Part shown: piece after piece, positions 42,468-53,749 of the stretch | Position numbering within the stretch: position 1 is the first letter of the stretch | Layout of the letters: each line of letters opens with the position of its first letter | Assembly: GCA_037349315.1 (NCBI GenBank) | Contig: JBAIAC010000021.1 | Coordinates: 3,906,001 to 3,970,000 of the forward strand | From: Chelydra serpentina | Lineage: Eukaryota; Chordata; Testudines; Chelydridae | Length of the DNA stretch: 64,000 nt | Direction of reading: 5' to 3' | Program-made: the position numbers and the translations under genes | Notes under the pieces: generated by a model | Databases searched by the model: none | What the model saw: the letters and a program-made list of their open reading frames with translations, nothing else | Told to the model about the DNA's origin: nothing

Positions 42468-42640
42468 ATATCAGGGTTGGAAGGGACCTTAGGAGGTCAT
42501 CTAGTCCAACCCCCTGCTCAAAGCAGGACTAATCCCCAATTTTTGCCCCAGATCCCTAAATGGCCCCCTCAAGGATTGAACTTACAACTCTGGGTTTAGC
42601 AGGCCAATGCTCAAACCACTGAGCTATCTCTCCCTCGTCT
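42468..42640 (-). repeat. Cry I-type SINE next to the KRAB acceptor
   Basis: Antisense SINE whose tRNA-like 5' end ('gagctatctctccctc') lies about 20 bp from the exon 2 splice acceptor of gene copy 2. Its C/T-rich antisense end may now serve as part of the pyrimidine tract. Confidence 0.85.
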
Positions 42641-42659
42641 GAGGTTTTTGTGGTTGCAG

Positions 42660-42786
42660 GTGCCAGTGCAGTTTGAGGACGTGGCTGTGACTCTGAGTGA
42701 GGCAGAGTGGTTGTTGTTGGATGAGGAGAAGAAGCAGCTCTACAGGGACATCATGTTCAAGAATTACCAGAGCATCAGCTCGCTGG
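42660..42786 (+). CDS. Zinc-finger gene copy 2, exon 2: KRAB A box
   Basis: A 127-nt exon lies between acceptor ttgtggttgcag and donor GTGAGT, read in phase 0. It encodes VPVQFEDVAVTLSEAEWLLL, then DEEKKQLYRDIM, then FKNYQSISSLG. The KRAB A box keeps F-DVAV and LYRD-M but the MLE triplet is MFK, which is an unusual charge reversal. In known KRAB proteins DV and MLE are needed for TRIM28 binding, so repression may be weaker or use another partner. The exon differs from copy 1 at about 22 of 127 bases, with many amino-acid changes. Confidence 0.9.
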
Positions 42787-42987
42787 GTGAGTTGCATTAT
42801 TATCCCAACTTCCTGCCCACTGTGGAAGCTCTGGGCAGAGCTGTCCAGAAAATCATAAGTCTTTTCCACTGAATTTTATTTTTTAAAGAAACTGAAAATA
42901 TTTCAAAAAAATGTTTTTGCCAAAATATTCCAAATTGTTCAACAAAACCCAAACTGAAAATCTAAATCGTTGCCTTTTCTTTTTTCC

Positions 42988-43180
42988 ATAAAATCATAGA
43001 ATATCAGGGTTGGAAGGGACCTTAGGAGGTCATCTAGTTCAACCCCCTGCTCAAAGCAGGACCAATCCCCAATTTTTGCCCCATATCCCCAAATGGCCCC
43101 CCTCAAGGATTGAACTCACAACCCTGGGTTTAGTAAGCCAATGCTCAAACCACTGAGCTATTTCTCCCCCTCATCTGTTC
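42988..43180 (-). repeat. Cry I-type SINE, antisense
   Basis: 'agaatatcagggttggaagg' to 'gagctatttctcccc', in intron 2 of copy 2. Confidence 0.85.
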
Positions 43181-44110
43181 CTTTCTCCTCCTGCTCCCTC
43201 TTTCTCCCATTTACTATTTTGCTATGGGGGGGAAAAGGAAAAACTGGAGAAAAAAAACAAAAACTGGAAACTTTTGTTGAAAAAATGGAAAATGTTCACT
43301 AGCAAATAAAGTCTGTTTTTCATCCAAAGATGTTGCAGAACAAAAAAAATTGACCACCTCTGGCTGGCTTTGAGCAGAGCTGGACAGAAAATGGAGAATT
43401 TTTTCAGTAGAAAATTTCAGTGGAAACTAATATTTGTTTTAGTTTTTGTTGAAGTTTTCAGTGGAAAATTTATACTTTTCAATGTAACCCCAACATTTTT
43501 GGTTCAAAAACTGTGAAAAAATTGTTTAAATCAATAGAATTTTAAAAATAGCCAAAATTTGGCTGAAAATTTTAATTTTGGAGGACTTTAATGTTTAGTC
43601 AATTTAAAAAAAATTGTTTTTAATTGACTAAAGTACACACTGCTAAAATTTTTGTTCAATCAACCCCCCAATTTTCTGTCACAGAAAGAGTCTGGATGGA
43701 TAGTTTTTGATCAATTCTCATGGCAAAGTCTCTGCTATCCCCAAATCTGGCAGACTGCAGGGAGCTCAACCAGAATTTTTTACCAGTGAGAAATTTCACG
43801 TTTCTGAAATTTGAACGAAAGTCAGAAATTAGAAATTTGCCATGGAACCAAAATGTTTGGAAAATTCTATTTATGAAAGAACTGAAATGGAATTTTATAA
43901 ACATTTCTGCCTGGAAATAGGATTTTATTTATTTATTTTTTTTTTTGTTGGTGCTAAAACTGATATTTTCACAAAAACTTTTCACCAAATATTTTTGGAT
44001 TTCAGTCACTGAGAACCCTCAAATATGTGTGTTTTTCAACAAAAACCTGAAAAAGTGTTTTAAAAAAAAACACACCCCCCCTTAAAAAAATTTCACAGTG
44101 GGGACAGAAA
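43181..44110. other. Intron 2 of copy 2: AT-rich self-complementary sequence
   Basis: Dense gaaaattt/aaattttc words. Part corresponds, inverted, to the same texture in arm 1 at 15.3-16.1 kb. Confidence 0.5.
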
Positions 44111-44125
44111 AATAATTTCCTGAGC

Positions 44126-44641
44126 CACAAGCGCCGACTTTCTGATTTTCCTGCGGGTGCTTGACCCCCACTCCACCCCAGGCCCTGCCCCCACTCCACT
44201 TCTTCCACCAAGCCTCCACCTCTTCCACCCCCTCCCCCAAGTGCACCCCATCCCTGCTCCTTCTCCTCCCCAACCCAGGGCCTCCTGCCTCCAGCTTCTC
44301 CCAGCAAATAACCCAGAGGGTTTCAGCCGCACGGTCAGTTCTCCAGTGGGGCGGTTCGGAAGTTACTGGCTGGGACAGCCACCAAAATCCCAGCTCAGCC
44401 CAGGCACTTTGCCAGGCAAACCTGCCCCAGGCCTGGCGTGTGGGGCTTGGACACACGGAGAGCTTTGTGCCTGGGGTGGGGGGCATGGCCCAGGCTGGGA
44501 ACAACCAGCACTGGATCAGCCAGCCCCAGCTAGTGAGTCCAGCTGCCTTGGCCATAGCCTGGCCCTCTGCCCCCTCAGTGCGCTGAGCTGTTCCCTGAGT
44601 GCCGCCCCAGCACTGGAGCACCCACAGAGTCAGTGCCTACG
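44126..44641. mobile_element. MITE of the CATAGGCGCCGAC family, copy E
   Basis: Ends CACAAGCGCCGACTTTC and GAGTCAGTGCCTACG, flanked by TCCTGAGC (44118-44125, 44642-44649). The most diverged copy. Confidence 0.8.
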
Positions 44642-45252
44642 TCCTGAGCAGCTCTGTGATGGGATGGATGCAGGAATCATTGGGTGAGACTCTCTGGCCT
44701 GGGTTATGCAGGAGCAGGTCCAGTCAAAACGCTGAATTTTCATTTCACTCGACATTTCAAAATTTGTTTTCATTCTGACTCGGAACAAAACCAAATGTTC
44801 TTGAAATGAAACACAAATTCTGAAAACATTGTTTAGGCATTTATTTTATTTCTTTTTTCTTGTCGATGTTGTACTATTTGCATTATTTTTACCTTATTTC
44901 ATGACCTGCAGTGCACACTATGGCATGTCCTCTTGTGAGAGGCAAGATGGGTGAGGTAATTTATTTTATTGGAACAACTTCTGTTGGAGAGAGAGACAAG
45001 CTTTTGAGTTTACACAGAGCTCTTCTTCAGGTCTAAAGGTTACCACTGCATACAACATGTCCTCTCATGTCAAGTCATATAATAATATGGCATATTATGA
45101 CATAATATTCAAAATATTTTTATTGTATTTTAAAAAATATTAAGGGCAGTGGATGCTTAGTACAGATTGAAACATCTTATTTTCAATATAAAAGTGTCTC
45201 CTGTTTATGTTGTAGTGAAAACATTTAACACCTGTGGAACTAACATGATGTG

Positions 45253-45726
45253 AATCATAGAAGATTAGGGTTGGAAGAGATTTCAGGAGGTCATCTAGAC
45301 CAACCCCTTGCTCAAATCAGGACCAACTAAATCATCCCAGCCAGGGCTTTGTCAAGCCGGGCCTTAAAAACCTCTAAAGATGGAGATTCCACCACCTCCC
45401 TAGGTAACCCATTCCAGTGCTTCACCACCCTCCTAGTGAAATAGTTTTTCCTAATATCCAACCTAGACTTCCCCCACTGCAACTTGAGACCATTGCTCCT
45501 TGTTCTGTCATCTGCCACCACTGAGAACAGCCAAGCTCCATCCTCTTTGGAACTAGGTAGTTGAAGGCTGCTATCAAATACCCCCTCACTCTTCTGCAGA
45601 CTGACTAAGACCAATTCCCTCAGCCTCTCCTTGTAAATCATGTGCCCCAGCCCCTTAATAATATTAACTGCCCTCCGCTGGACTCTCTCCAATGTGTTCA
45701 CATCCTTTCTGTAGTGGGGGACCCAA
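45253..45726 (-). mobile_element. CR1 LINE, part 1, split by the hAT insertion
   Basis: Inverted CR1 3' end ('tcatagaagattagggttgg') continues through the ORF2 C-terminus (RSRLDIRKNYFTRRVVKHWN, RVQRRAVNIIKGLGH on minus) to 'gtagtgggggacccaa'. The CR1 sequence resumes at 49778 with 'actggacacagtactccaga'. Confidence 0.85.
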
Positions 45727-46302
45727 CAGGTCCTTACCATGAGGTGAACTGAGGCGGCCACCTCAGGTGCCAGACTGTGGGGGGCGCCACTAGGACCAAG
45801 AGTGTAGAAAATTGTCTGCTGCTGGTGCATGTGTATTCTCTCTGCTCTAGATGCATAGAGATGGTGGAGTGCTGGGCTGGAGGAAGGAGGGCACAAGAGA
45901 CATAAGAGACAGGCAGGAGAAAAGGTGAGAGGGAATAACAGAAAGCAGCAGGAGCTGCACGGAGAGAGAGGAAGAGCACCCCCAGGAGCCTGGGCTGATA
46001 AACACCATTTTCTCAGGGAGCTTCCTGTTTCCTGCTGCTTCCTTGAACCCTCTTGAGGAGAAGAGGCAGTCAACTGAAGTAATAGGAGCCAGTTAGGCCA
46101 TTAAGACACTGATATCTTCCCTCACTCAGGCCTTACCACCAGCCTGCTTATTTGTCCCCTTCAATTGAGTGTTGAGAGCCACTATAGCTGGCACAGAACA
46201 GCTGTCATGAGTGAAAGAAGAAAATGCCCCTCTGAGGCAGCATTCAGAACAAGAAAGAAAGCAAAGGAAGCTTTTCTATCTAAGCAGGAAGATCTATGAG
46301 GT

Positions 46303-46892
46303 ATGGGCCGGCCCTAGCTTTTCGGCTGCCCCAAGCAAAAAAAAACCACACAAGCGCCGCCCCTCCCCCCCCAATGCCGGCCAAAACACCCCCCCAAAAA
46401 ACACCGCCCTGCCAAAATGCAGGGGGGGGGGCCAGCGGGGAGGGCGGCATGCCCGCCGCCCCGCTCCCCCTGCCAGTGGGGAGCGTGGAACGCCTGCTGC
46501 CCCAGCGGGGCACAGAGCACGCCGGCGGCCCCGCTGCCCCGGCCGGGAGCGGAGCACGCCGGCGGCCCCGCTGCCCCGGCCAGGCGTGGAGCACGCCGGC
46601 GGCCCCGCTGCCCCGGCCGGGCGCGGAACACGCCGGCGGCCCCGCTGCCCCGGCCGGGCGCGGAGCACGCCCACTGCCCCGCTGCCCCGGCCGGGCGCGG
46701 AGCACGCCGGCGGCCCCGCTGCCCCGGCCGGGAGCGGAGCACGCCCACTGCCCCGCTGCCCCGGCCGGGAGCGGAGCACGCCGGCGGCCCCGCTGCCCCG
46801 GCCGGGAGCAGAGCACGCCCACTGCCCCGCTGCCCCGGCCGGGAGCGGAGCACGCCGCTGCCCCGCTGCCCCGGCAAGGGCGCCAGAGGAAG

Positions 46893-46924
<32 letters not shown>

Positions 46925-47013
46925 AAAAAAACCTAAAAACCTTGAGTGCCGCCCCCCCTCCAGGTGCCGCCCCAAGCACGTGCTTGGTAGGCTGGTGCCT
47001 GGAGCCGGCCCTG
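46303..47013. mobile_element. Non-autonomous hAT element nested in the hAT transposase
   Basis: Left end ATGGGCCGGCCCTAGC, inverted right end CAGGGCCGGCTCCAGGC. Flanks are TATGAGGT (46295-46302) and TATGAGAT (47014-47021). Contains poly-C, poly-T and a GC-rich tandem array. No coding function; long open frames over it come from the array. Confidence 0.85.
46505..46885 (+). repeat. 37-bp GC-rich tandem array
   Basis: About ten units of 'gagcacgccggcggccccgc' followed by 'tgccccggccgggcgc', period 37 bp. Two unit types (ggcggccc and ccactgcc) alternate in part. Because the unit has no stop in most frames it creates long false open frames on both strands. Confidence 0.9.
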
Positions 47014-49777
47014 TATGAGATACATAGACACAAAGATCCTGAGATACATAGACACAAATGTTCACGTGAGCCTTCCGGCCCCAGTGAGGATGTGAGTGGT
47101 GAGGAGATGCCTGATCTTCCAGTTACTCAGAGTGCAGATGACCTGGCAGCTACTGCAGCATCTATATCTCCATCTCAAACGGATGTAACCATGCACATTC
47201 CTGAAGAAAAGTGTAGATCAGAGAAGAGTGTGGTGGAGGCGCAAGAAAGAGCTGCTGCTGAGTTTAGTTCCTTAAGTCTAGATGATCCAGGACTGTGGAC
47301 CCACTTGAGCAGTAGCCTGAGGGATTTCCTTGTACTGCATGGGCCACAGCAAGTGAAAAACTTCATGTTCCCCAAAGACAATGAAAACAGAAGTTTCCAT
47401 CCAACACATTACTGGCGTGAAATCCCCAATGGTGACAAAGTGGAGAGGCCATGGCTTATGTACTCAAAACCCCAGAATGCTGCATACTGTTTTTGTTGCA
47501 AACTCTTCCAGTCTAATGTTCCAGCCACATTGGGTTCTACAGGAACAAAGGACTGGAAAAATCTGGCTAGAAATCTGGCATGCCATGAGAAGGCAGCAAA
47601 TCACGAGAGAGCATTCCACAGGTGGAAAGAGCTTGAGATGAGACTCAGGTTAAAGGCCACCACAGATTATCAGCATCAAGAGAAGATTGCATCAGAGTCT
47701 CTTTACTGGCAAAATGTTCTGAAAAGGCTCATTGCCATTGTGAGAATGCTTGCTACCCAAAACCTAGCACTGCGTGGCACTTCAGATCAGCTGTATGTTC
47801 CAAGCAATGGAAACTTCCTTAGAATTGTGGAGCTGATGGCTGAGTTTGATGCTGTACTCCAGGAGCATCTAAGAAGAGTCACCATCCAAGAAATGTACAC
47901 ACACCACTACCTTGGAAAAACAATTCAAAATGAGATCATCCAGTTACTGGCAACAAAAGTCAAACAGAAGATTCTGGTAGATCTGAAGTCGGCAAGATAT
48001 TACTCTGTTATTCTGGACTGCACACCTAACATCAGCCATACGGAACAAATGACTTTAATGGTGCATGTTGTAACAACAACAGAACCTAGTGAAAATGTCC
48101 GTGCAATAGTGACTGTCAGAGAGCATTTTCTAGAATTTATTGACATTGATGATACTACAGGAGCTGATATGACAAATGTGCTTCTTAAAAAGCTGGAAGA
48201 TACGGGAATTGAAATAGCTGACATGAGCGATCAGGGCTACGATAATGGTGCCAACAAGAGGGAAAGAACAGAGGAGTGCAGACACAGATCTGAGAGTTAA
48301 ACCCTCAAGCTTTTTTTTGTTCCATGCAGTTCTCATTCATTGAACTTGGTGGTCAGTGATGCGGCATCAGGTTCTAGTGAGGCTGCTGAATTTTTTAATG
48401 TAATTCAAAGCATCTCTTTGCATCAACTCATCGATGGCAAATTTTGAAGCAACATCTGGGAACATCCTCTCTGACACTGAAACCACTGAGTGCCACACGG
48501 TGGGAAAGTCGAGTGGAGGCGATAAAGCCTATCAAACACCAAATTGGGAAGATAGATAATGCTATGACAGGAACTGTTCATGGGAGAACAGTGACAGAGG
48601 GAAATGGAATCACCAGAAACATACATAACTTCAAATTTCTGTGTTGCTTAGTGTTGTGGCATGACATACTGTTTGAAATAAATGTTGTAAGCATGAGACT
48701 CCAAGGTGTTGACCTTGATATATCTGGAGCAATGTTCAGTTTGTTAAAGCAAAGTCATACCTACAGTCTTACCGGTCAGATGAGGGATTTCAAAACATTC
48801 TGAAGAGTGCAGAGAAGTTGGCAGAGGAACTTCACACTGAAGCTGTTTTCCCACCCATTCAAGAATACAAGAGTCACCGAAGAAGACGACATTTTGATTA
48901 CGAGGCACGGGATAATCCCAGAAGAGACCGCAAACAACAATTCAAAGTTGAATTCTTTAACCAGGCGCTAGATTGTGCAATACAGTTGAAGAATGTTTCA
49001 TGCAGCTCAAGGAACACAGCAGTATATTTGGGATGTTGTATGATATTCCAAAACTCCTCACTATACCTGAAGAAGACCTACACCAGCAATGCAGGGCACT
49101 AGAGACCGTGTTGACACATGATGACATGCGCGATATTGATGCGAGTGATTTAGGTGATGAACTGAAAGCCCTTTGAAGATACATTTCAGCAGGATCAACT
49201 CCAAAGGCTGTTCTGGAATATATGTGCACAAATAAGATCAACGCCCTCTTTCCAAATGCTTCTGTTGCTCTGCGCATACTTCTAACACTTCCTGTAACAG
49301 TTGCCAATGGAGAATGCAGCTTCTCCAAGCTGAAGTTAATAAAAACACATCTATGCTCCACAATGACACAGGAGAGGCTGGTCGACATTGTAACCATCCC
49401 AATAGAGCATGAGCTAGCCCAGACTGTGGACTTTCAGGAAGCAGTTCAAATCTTTGCAATCAAGAAGGCACAGAAAACACCACTTTGATTATTCAAACAG
49501 ATAAAAATGTCAGTGTTTACTATGCAGACAAGAAAAGTTAACTTTCAAATGCCTGAACAGCAAATGTAAGTGTTACTTGAAATTTTTGAACAAGGCACTT
49601 TAAATTGTTAGTTCTCCTTTATTGGGGTAGGTAGCAGAGCAGTACCATGAGAGGAGTAGAACAGGAAGAAGGCAGAATTGAGACCTTTCAAAGTTTTGGC
49701 CGACGTGAGGGGGCATGGGGGCGTCATTTGAGCTCCCCGCCTCAGGTGCCAAAATGTGGGCTGGCCCTGGGGCCCAA

Positions 49778-49895
49778 ACTGGACACAGTACTCCAGATGT
49801 GGCCTCACCAGTGCCAAATAGAGGGGAATAATCACTTCCCCCGATCTGCTGGTCTTGCTCCTACTAATGCAGGCCAATGTAGCCTTTTATTTTAT
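49778..49895 (-). mobile_element. CR1 LINE, part 2
   Basis: Continuation of the CR1 at 45253-45726 on the far side of the hAT element ('actggacacagtactccaga', 'tggcctcaccagtgcc'). It ends next to the retroviral LTR. Confidence 0.8.
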
Positions 49896-49918
49896 TTAAA
49901 GTGAATTTTGTAATGTGG

Positions 49919-50839
49919 TGTTACACCATCATGGGTTCGGCTCTGGTGGCTACAGTTTCAAGCTTAACAGAGTGAAAGTTATCTCTGCTACTTGCTTCAG
50001 AGTTAGTCTCTAGGAACACATAAAGACCAAGGGTGGTGACCACACATACATTCACCAGTACAAAGTCTAGTCTATTTTATAGGTTTTATTAAAGTTATGC
50101 ATATAGAAATTCTATACAGACCTATGCACAAGTTACAAATACAGTTATACTCACATCCTTAACAATAGTGTTAGGGTCTAATGGGTCTCTCATGGTTTAG
50201 TCATCAGTAGAGGGATGGTTCCTGCTCCCAGAGGAAGCTTAATTTTCCTGTTCCGGGCATCCCCTTTTTATAATGTGATTCTGTCTATACTTACATTCTG
50301 TGCATGTCCATAAAAGTGTCAACCCTCTTTTCTCTTATTTGTCTGTGTCCCCTGGAAACTTAAGGGACCCCAATTTCTATAGGCTGTGTAAGTTCCCTTT
50401 GTTCTCATTAGCATTGACGCACAACCTGTATCCCGTGGTTAAAACACATGTCTGAGACGGATGCGCCTTTACAGTATTTTTATGATCTAATATTAATCTT
50501 CTGGGTAATTTTGCACAATTTTACTACTTGGTACCCCTTTTCCCATAATCTTAGGGCATTAGGTTATTTCTCGATCATTGGCTTGAGTCATCATTTCTTG
50601 TCTCCAAGGCACAAAATAGCAAAGGTAAAGTCTTGCAGGCCTCAACCTACAGGTTCTTGCATTTCAGCTTCTCTTACTCATGTCTAATACTTGGTTCCGC
50701 TAAATACTGATCAGTCTTATACTTTCATCATCCTACAGATTAACTCTAATTAACATACAATGAATATATGTAATATAACATATTGATTAATCATAACATC
50801 ACACAATAAATGAATAATAAACTAAAATAATTGGCTACA
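49919..50839 (-). mobile_element. Endogenous retrovirus 3' LTR
   Basis: On minus the LTR begins TGTAGCCAATTATTTTAG and ends GGTGTAACA. A polypurine tract AAGGGGGGGAA (50850-50840) sits directly before its TG. It has a TATAAAA box (50271-50265) followed by GGGG and an AATAAA signal (50090-50085). Confidence 0.85.
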
Positions 50840-53620
50840 TTCCCCCCCTTGACAGGGCGAGTGTTATCTCATTATTATTGATGATTAGACAATAAGAGCC
50901 CTGTCACATACATATTACATGACAGTATCCAGCAATGATTAATACACTAGTAAACATATTAAGAATACTATGAACAATAATCCATAATAATCATTGATAT
51001 GAGGTTATATGAGCTGCTACCACCCAAAATTTCAGACAGTGCTTGGTTTACTTTATTTATGTTATTCCTAATTTTAATTAATTGGGAATTTTTTTTCTTT
51101 AATTATTGTTTTAGCTGTAAAGTTAATGGTTTATATGCATGAAACACTGGAGTACTTCATTCAATGAGATCCCGGTAATCTGAGTTGCTAAGAATAACAG
51201 TTTTATTTTCAAAAACATTGGAGATATTGTCGTCTGCCCAATAACTGTGGATACTCGTTGCTTAATACAAAAATTTGGATTTGTGACCATACATCCAAGA
51301 TGACCATAAAAGAATTTCTTGTGATTAGTTACTACACAATATTATTCCTTTTTGCCATAGGCCACACATTTCGTAAAAGATTTCCATTTGGTTAGTTGCA
51401 CTGGGCACGATACCAGTGTTGCATTGCGTTGGTACCTTTCCATCTGGTTGCATAGTGGAGTTGTTACCTCAAACACATTATACCTACAGATCCATTGATG
51501 CCCCTTTTGAGAGCAGCAAGCAATCCTTTGGACTTTCCATGTTTGGACATTTTGATTATACACCACCAGTGGAGGTACTTGCATTTGTTTCTTATAGATG
51601 TCATCTTCTAGGTGGCCTATGGAGTGAAGCCAATTGATCACATACATCCTTATCTGGATCGAACACGAGGAATGATACTGTGAACGAGACATATAAGGAT
51701 CGTTAAATGTCACAGGTTTCATTTAAATAATGTGTCATAATTTGGATGCGGTGTCACAGATCCCAAGTTTCTATTTGAACAAAACAATTTTTTTTTAATA
51801 ATATATTTGGTTTGGCATTTGACTTTCTCTCCTCCATGTTTTGAATACAACGTGGACAATACCAATTCAAAATTTGTTGATCTCTGATTAATTTAGGTAC
51901 TTTTCTTAGTTCCAAGAATTATTAAGTATTATTAATAGTGTCTATTACATAGTCACCATATAATGAACAAATAATTTATTTTCCAAGTTAATGATTTTTC
52001 CCTGACCATTATTATATTTTATCAATTGATCAATCTTATTTTGAGTTTCATTAAACAATTTGGTTATTTCATGCATATTATACACCATAATTTTTTTTTT
52101 ATTATTTTTTTGCTAAACCATAAATTCCTTTAACCTGGGGTTAATTACTTTAGCTCTTTTTAATCACATAATTGATATGCTTTTTGATTCTTTTAACATT
52201 AGCCTTATTTCAAATTAGCACTTCTGTACTAATAAACCTGTGATACTGTTCAAAACTTCAAAAAGATTAATTTCTTGTTTTCTTCTGACAACATAAAGAT
52301 TAGTTTGTATTTTGATACCTAAATTGGTAATAGTTTGTACTCACTATTGATAAGCAGTAACCTTATCTATGAGAAGTACTGAAAAGAAAGTTGCAACCTT
52401 AGTATCCTTACAATAACTAAATTCACTTATTTACTAATTAGATAAATTTAATACAACAGGGATATGAATAAACTGAACTTAATTAATTAGTACCCCTGGT
52501 ATAGACGTAGCTGTGAGACCACTAACAGGGCCTTCTTGTGGAACTGAACACTTCACAGGGTTCTGTGAATAATGGTCTTTTCCATTATTGTTTCTACCTT
52601 TACTTTAAAATATTTATTAACTTTTACAATACCCGAAGACTTAATAATTGGCTACAAGCTTCATATTCTCCTTTATATTTATAATTTAGGTTATGTATAT
52701 GTATATGTGGTCAATGCTTCAGTTTTTACTGAGCTTTGACATTTGAAGTGACAATCAAGATGGCCCATTTCAGACAGTTGACACAAAGGTGTGAGGATAG
52801 TATCACTTCAGAAGTTTTTTTCCCCTGCTGATAATAGTTCTTAATTAATTAGCCTTTTACAGTTGGTATAGGTACTTCCACCTTTTCATGTTTCTCTGAA
52901 TGTTTAAATATCTGCTTACTGTATGTTCCATTGTATGCATCCAATGAAGTGGACTGTAGCCCACGAAAGCTTATGCTGAAATAAATTTGTTAGGCTCTAA
53001 GGTGCCACGAGTACCCCTGTTCTTTTTGCTGACACAAACTAACACGACTGCTACTCTGATTCCCTTTTATGTTATATTTAAGAACAAGTTTCTTATCTAT
53101 TACTTTTTTACCTTTTTGATAACATTTGTTATGAGTGGTTGGAAGAAGTATTTGCCTAAATTTCTTTGTTTTTGGATCTCCAGTGAAAAATCCTTTCCAC
53201 CATACAAACTTTCACTTATCCTTCAATGCTAACCATATCCTAATCAGACCTGATATATGACTTTGTACCTTTTTGTATTTTCAAAGTTGTACTGTTAGTT
53301 CATGAGGAAAACAATGTTTTAACCCAAGTCTTAGTTATAAATTGTCCTTGTGCTGGTTGATAATTCCATTTGAAGAAAATTTCAGTTGAAAAGCTCTGAT
53401 CTGGTTTTCTATTCTGATCTGGTTTTATTTGTTCTTGAGCCCAGATCACTGTTATAATTGCATCCTGAGCAACAGGCAAGTTTGAGTTTAGTTCCAACAT
53501 AAAATTTTGATTTTCCTTGACTATTCTTGGTCCTTGTTGTACTGGAACAGTCTGTTCGGTTTAAAGTGCAGTATTAAGGCAATAATACAGCATCAATATT
53601 GTTAAGACATGCATTTTTTT
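50840..53620 (-). pseudogene. Endogenous retrovirus env region, decayed
   Basis: Just upstream of the polypurine tract, minus-strand frames give Env-like text. A hydrophobic signal-peptide-like start lies near 53615. Cys-rich surface-subunit pieces (126 codons open, 51722-51342) and a transmembrane-subunit-like end before 50850 follow. Stops and frameshifts break the frame many times. A turtle repeat (52735-53066) is inserted in it. The assignment to env rests on position and general features. Confidence 0.6.
52735..53066 (+). repeat. Turtle interspersed repeat with hairpin end
   Basis: Same family as 14185-14458 and 22661-23016: 'cacgaaagcttatgctgaaa' and the tail 'actaacacgactgctactct'. 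Inserted within the retroviral region. Confidence 0.65.
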
Positions 53621-53749
53621 TCTTTTCCTGCTACTGGGCTGGCTTTCTCTGATCCTTTACTTCCTCTTTTGTGATCAACGTCTCTGGTTCTTCTGCCTGT
53701 AGAGAAATATTTCTTTTCCAGTACAACTTTAATTCTATTAACATGATAG

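Larger units (their letters stand above)
46207..49487 (+). pseudogene. hAT transposase, ZMYM1/DUF4371-like, disrupted
   Basis: The ATG at 46207 begins MSERRKCPSEAAFRTRKK and soon meets a stop. After the nested element the longest open part (47014-48297) shows, in order: a FLVLHGPQQVKNFMFPKD block; a TTF-type zinc finger (AYCFCCKLFQS with later H residues, about 47480-47620); the DUF4371/RNase H-like region with the catalytic-Asp motif YYSVILDCTPNISHTEQM; and MSDQGYDNGAN. Later frames give CSSHSLNLVVSDAA (around 48330) and the C-terminal hAT dimerisation motif LRILLTLPVTVANGECSFSK (about 49275). At least five frameshifts or stops (near 46298, 48250, 48760, 48980 and 49174) separate these. Dead as an enzyme. 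Confidence 0.85.
45727..49769 (+). mobile_element. hAT DNA transposon, 4.0 kb, inserted in CR1
   Basis: Flanked by GGACCCAA (45719-45726) and GGGCCCAA (49770-49777), an 8-bp duplication with one change. Ends start CAGG (left CAGGTCCTTACC, inverted right CAGGGCCAGCCC), and subterminal 'cctcaggtgcca' occurs at both sides. It carries a broken transposase gene and a nested second hAT element. Confidence 0.85.

Noticed and set aside
46280..47065. Several 160-260 codon open frames on both strands
   Set aside because: They are produced by the 37-bp GC-rich array inside a non-autonomous hAT element.
47014..48297. Functional domesticated hAT (ZMYM1-like) gene
   Set aside because: Although a long part is open, the element keeps its transposon ends and target duplications, and the rest has several frameshifts and stops.
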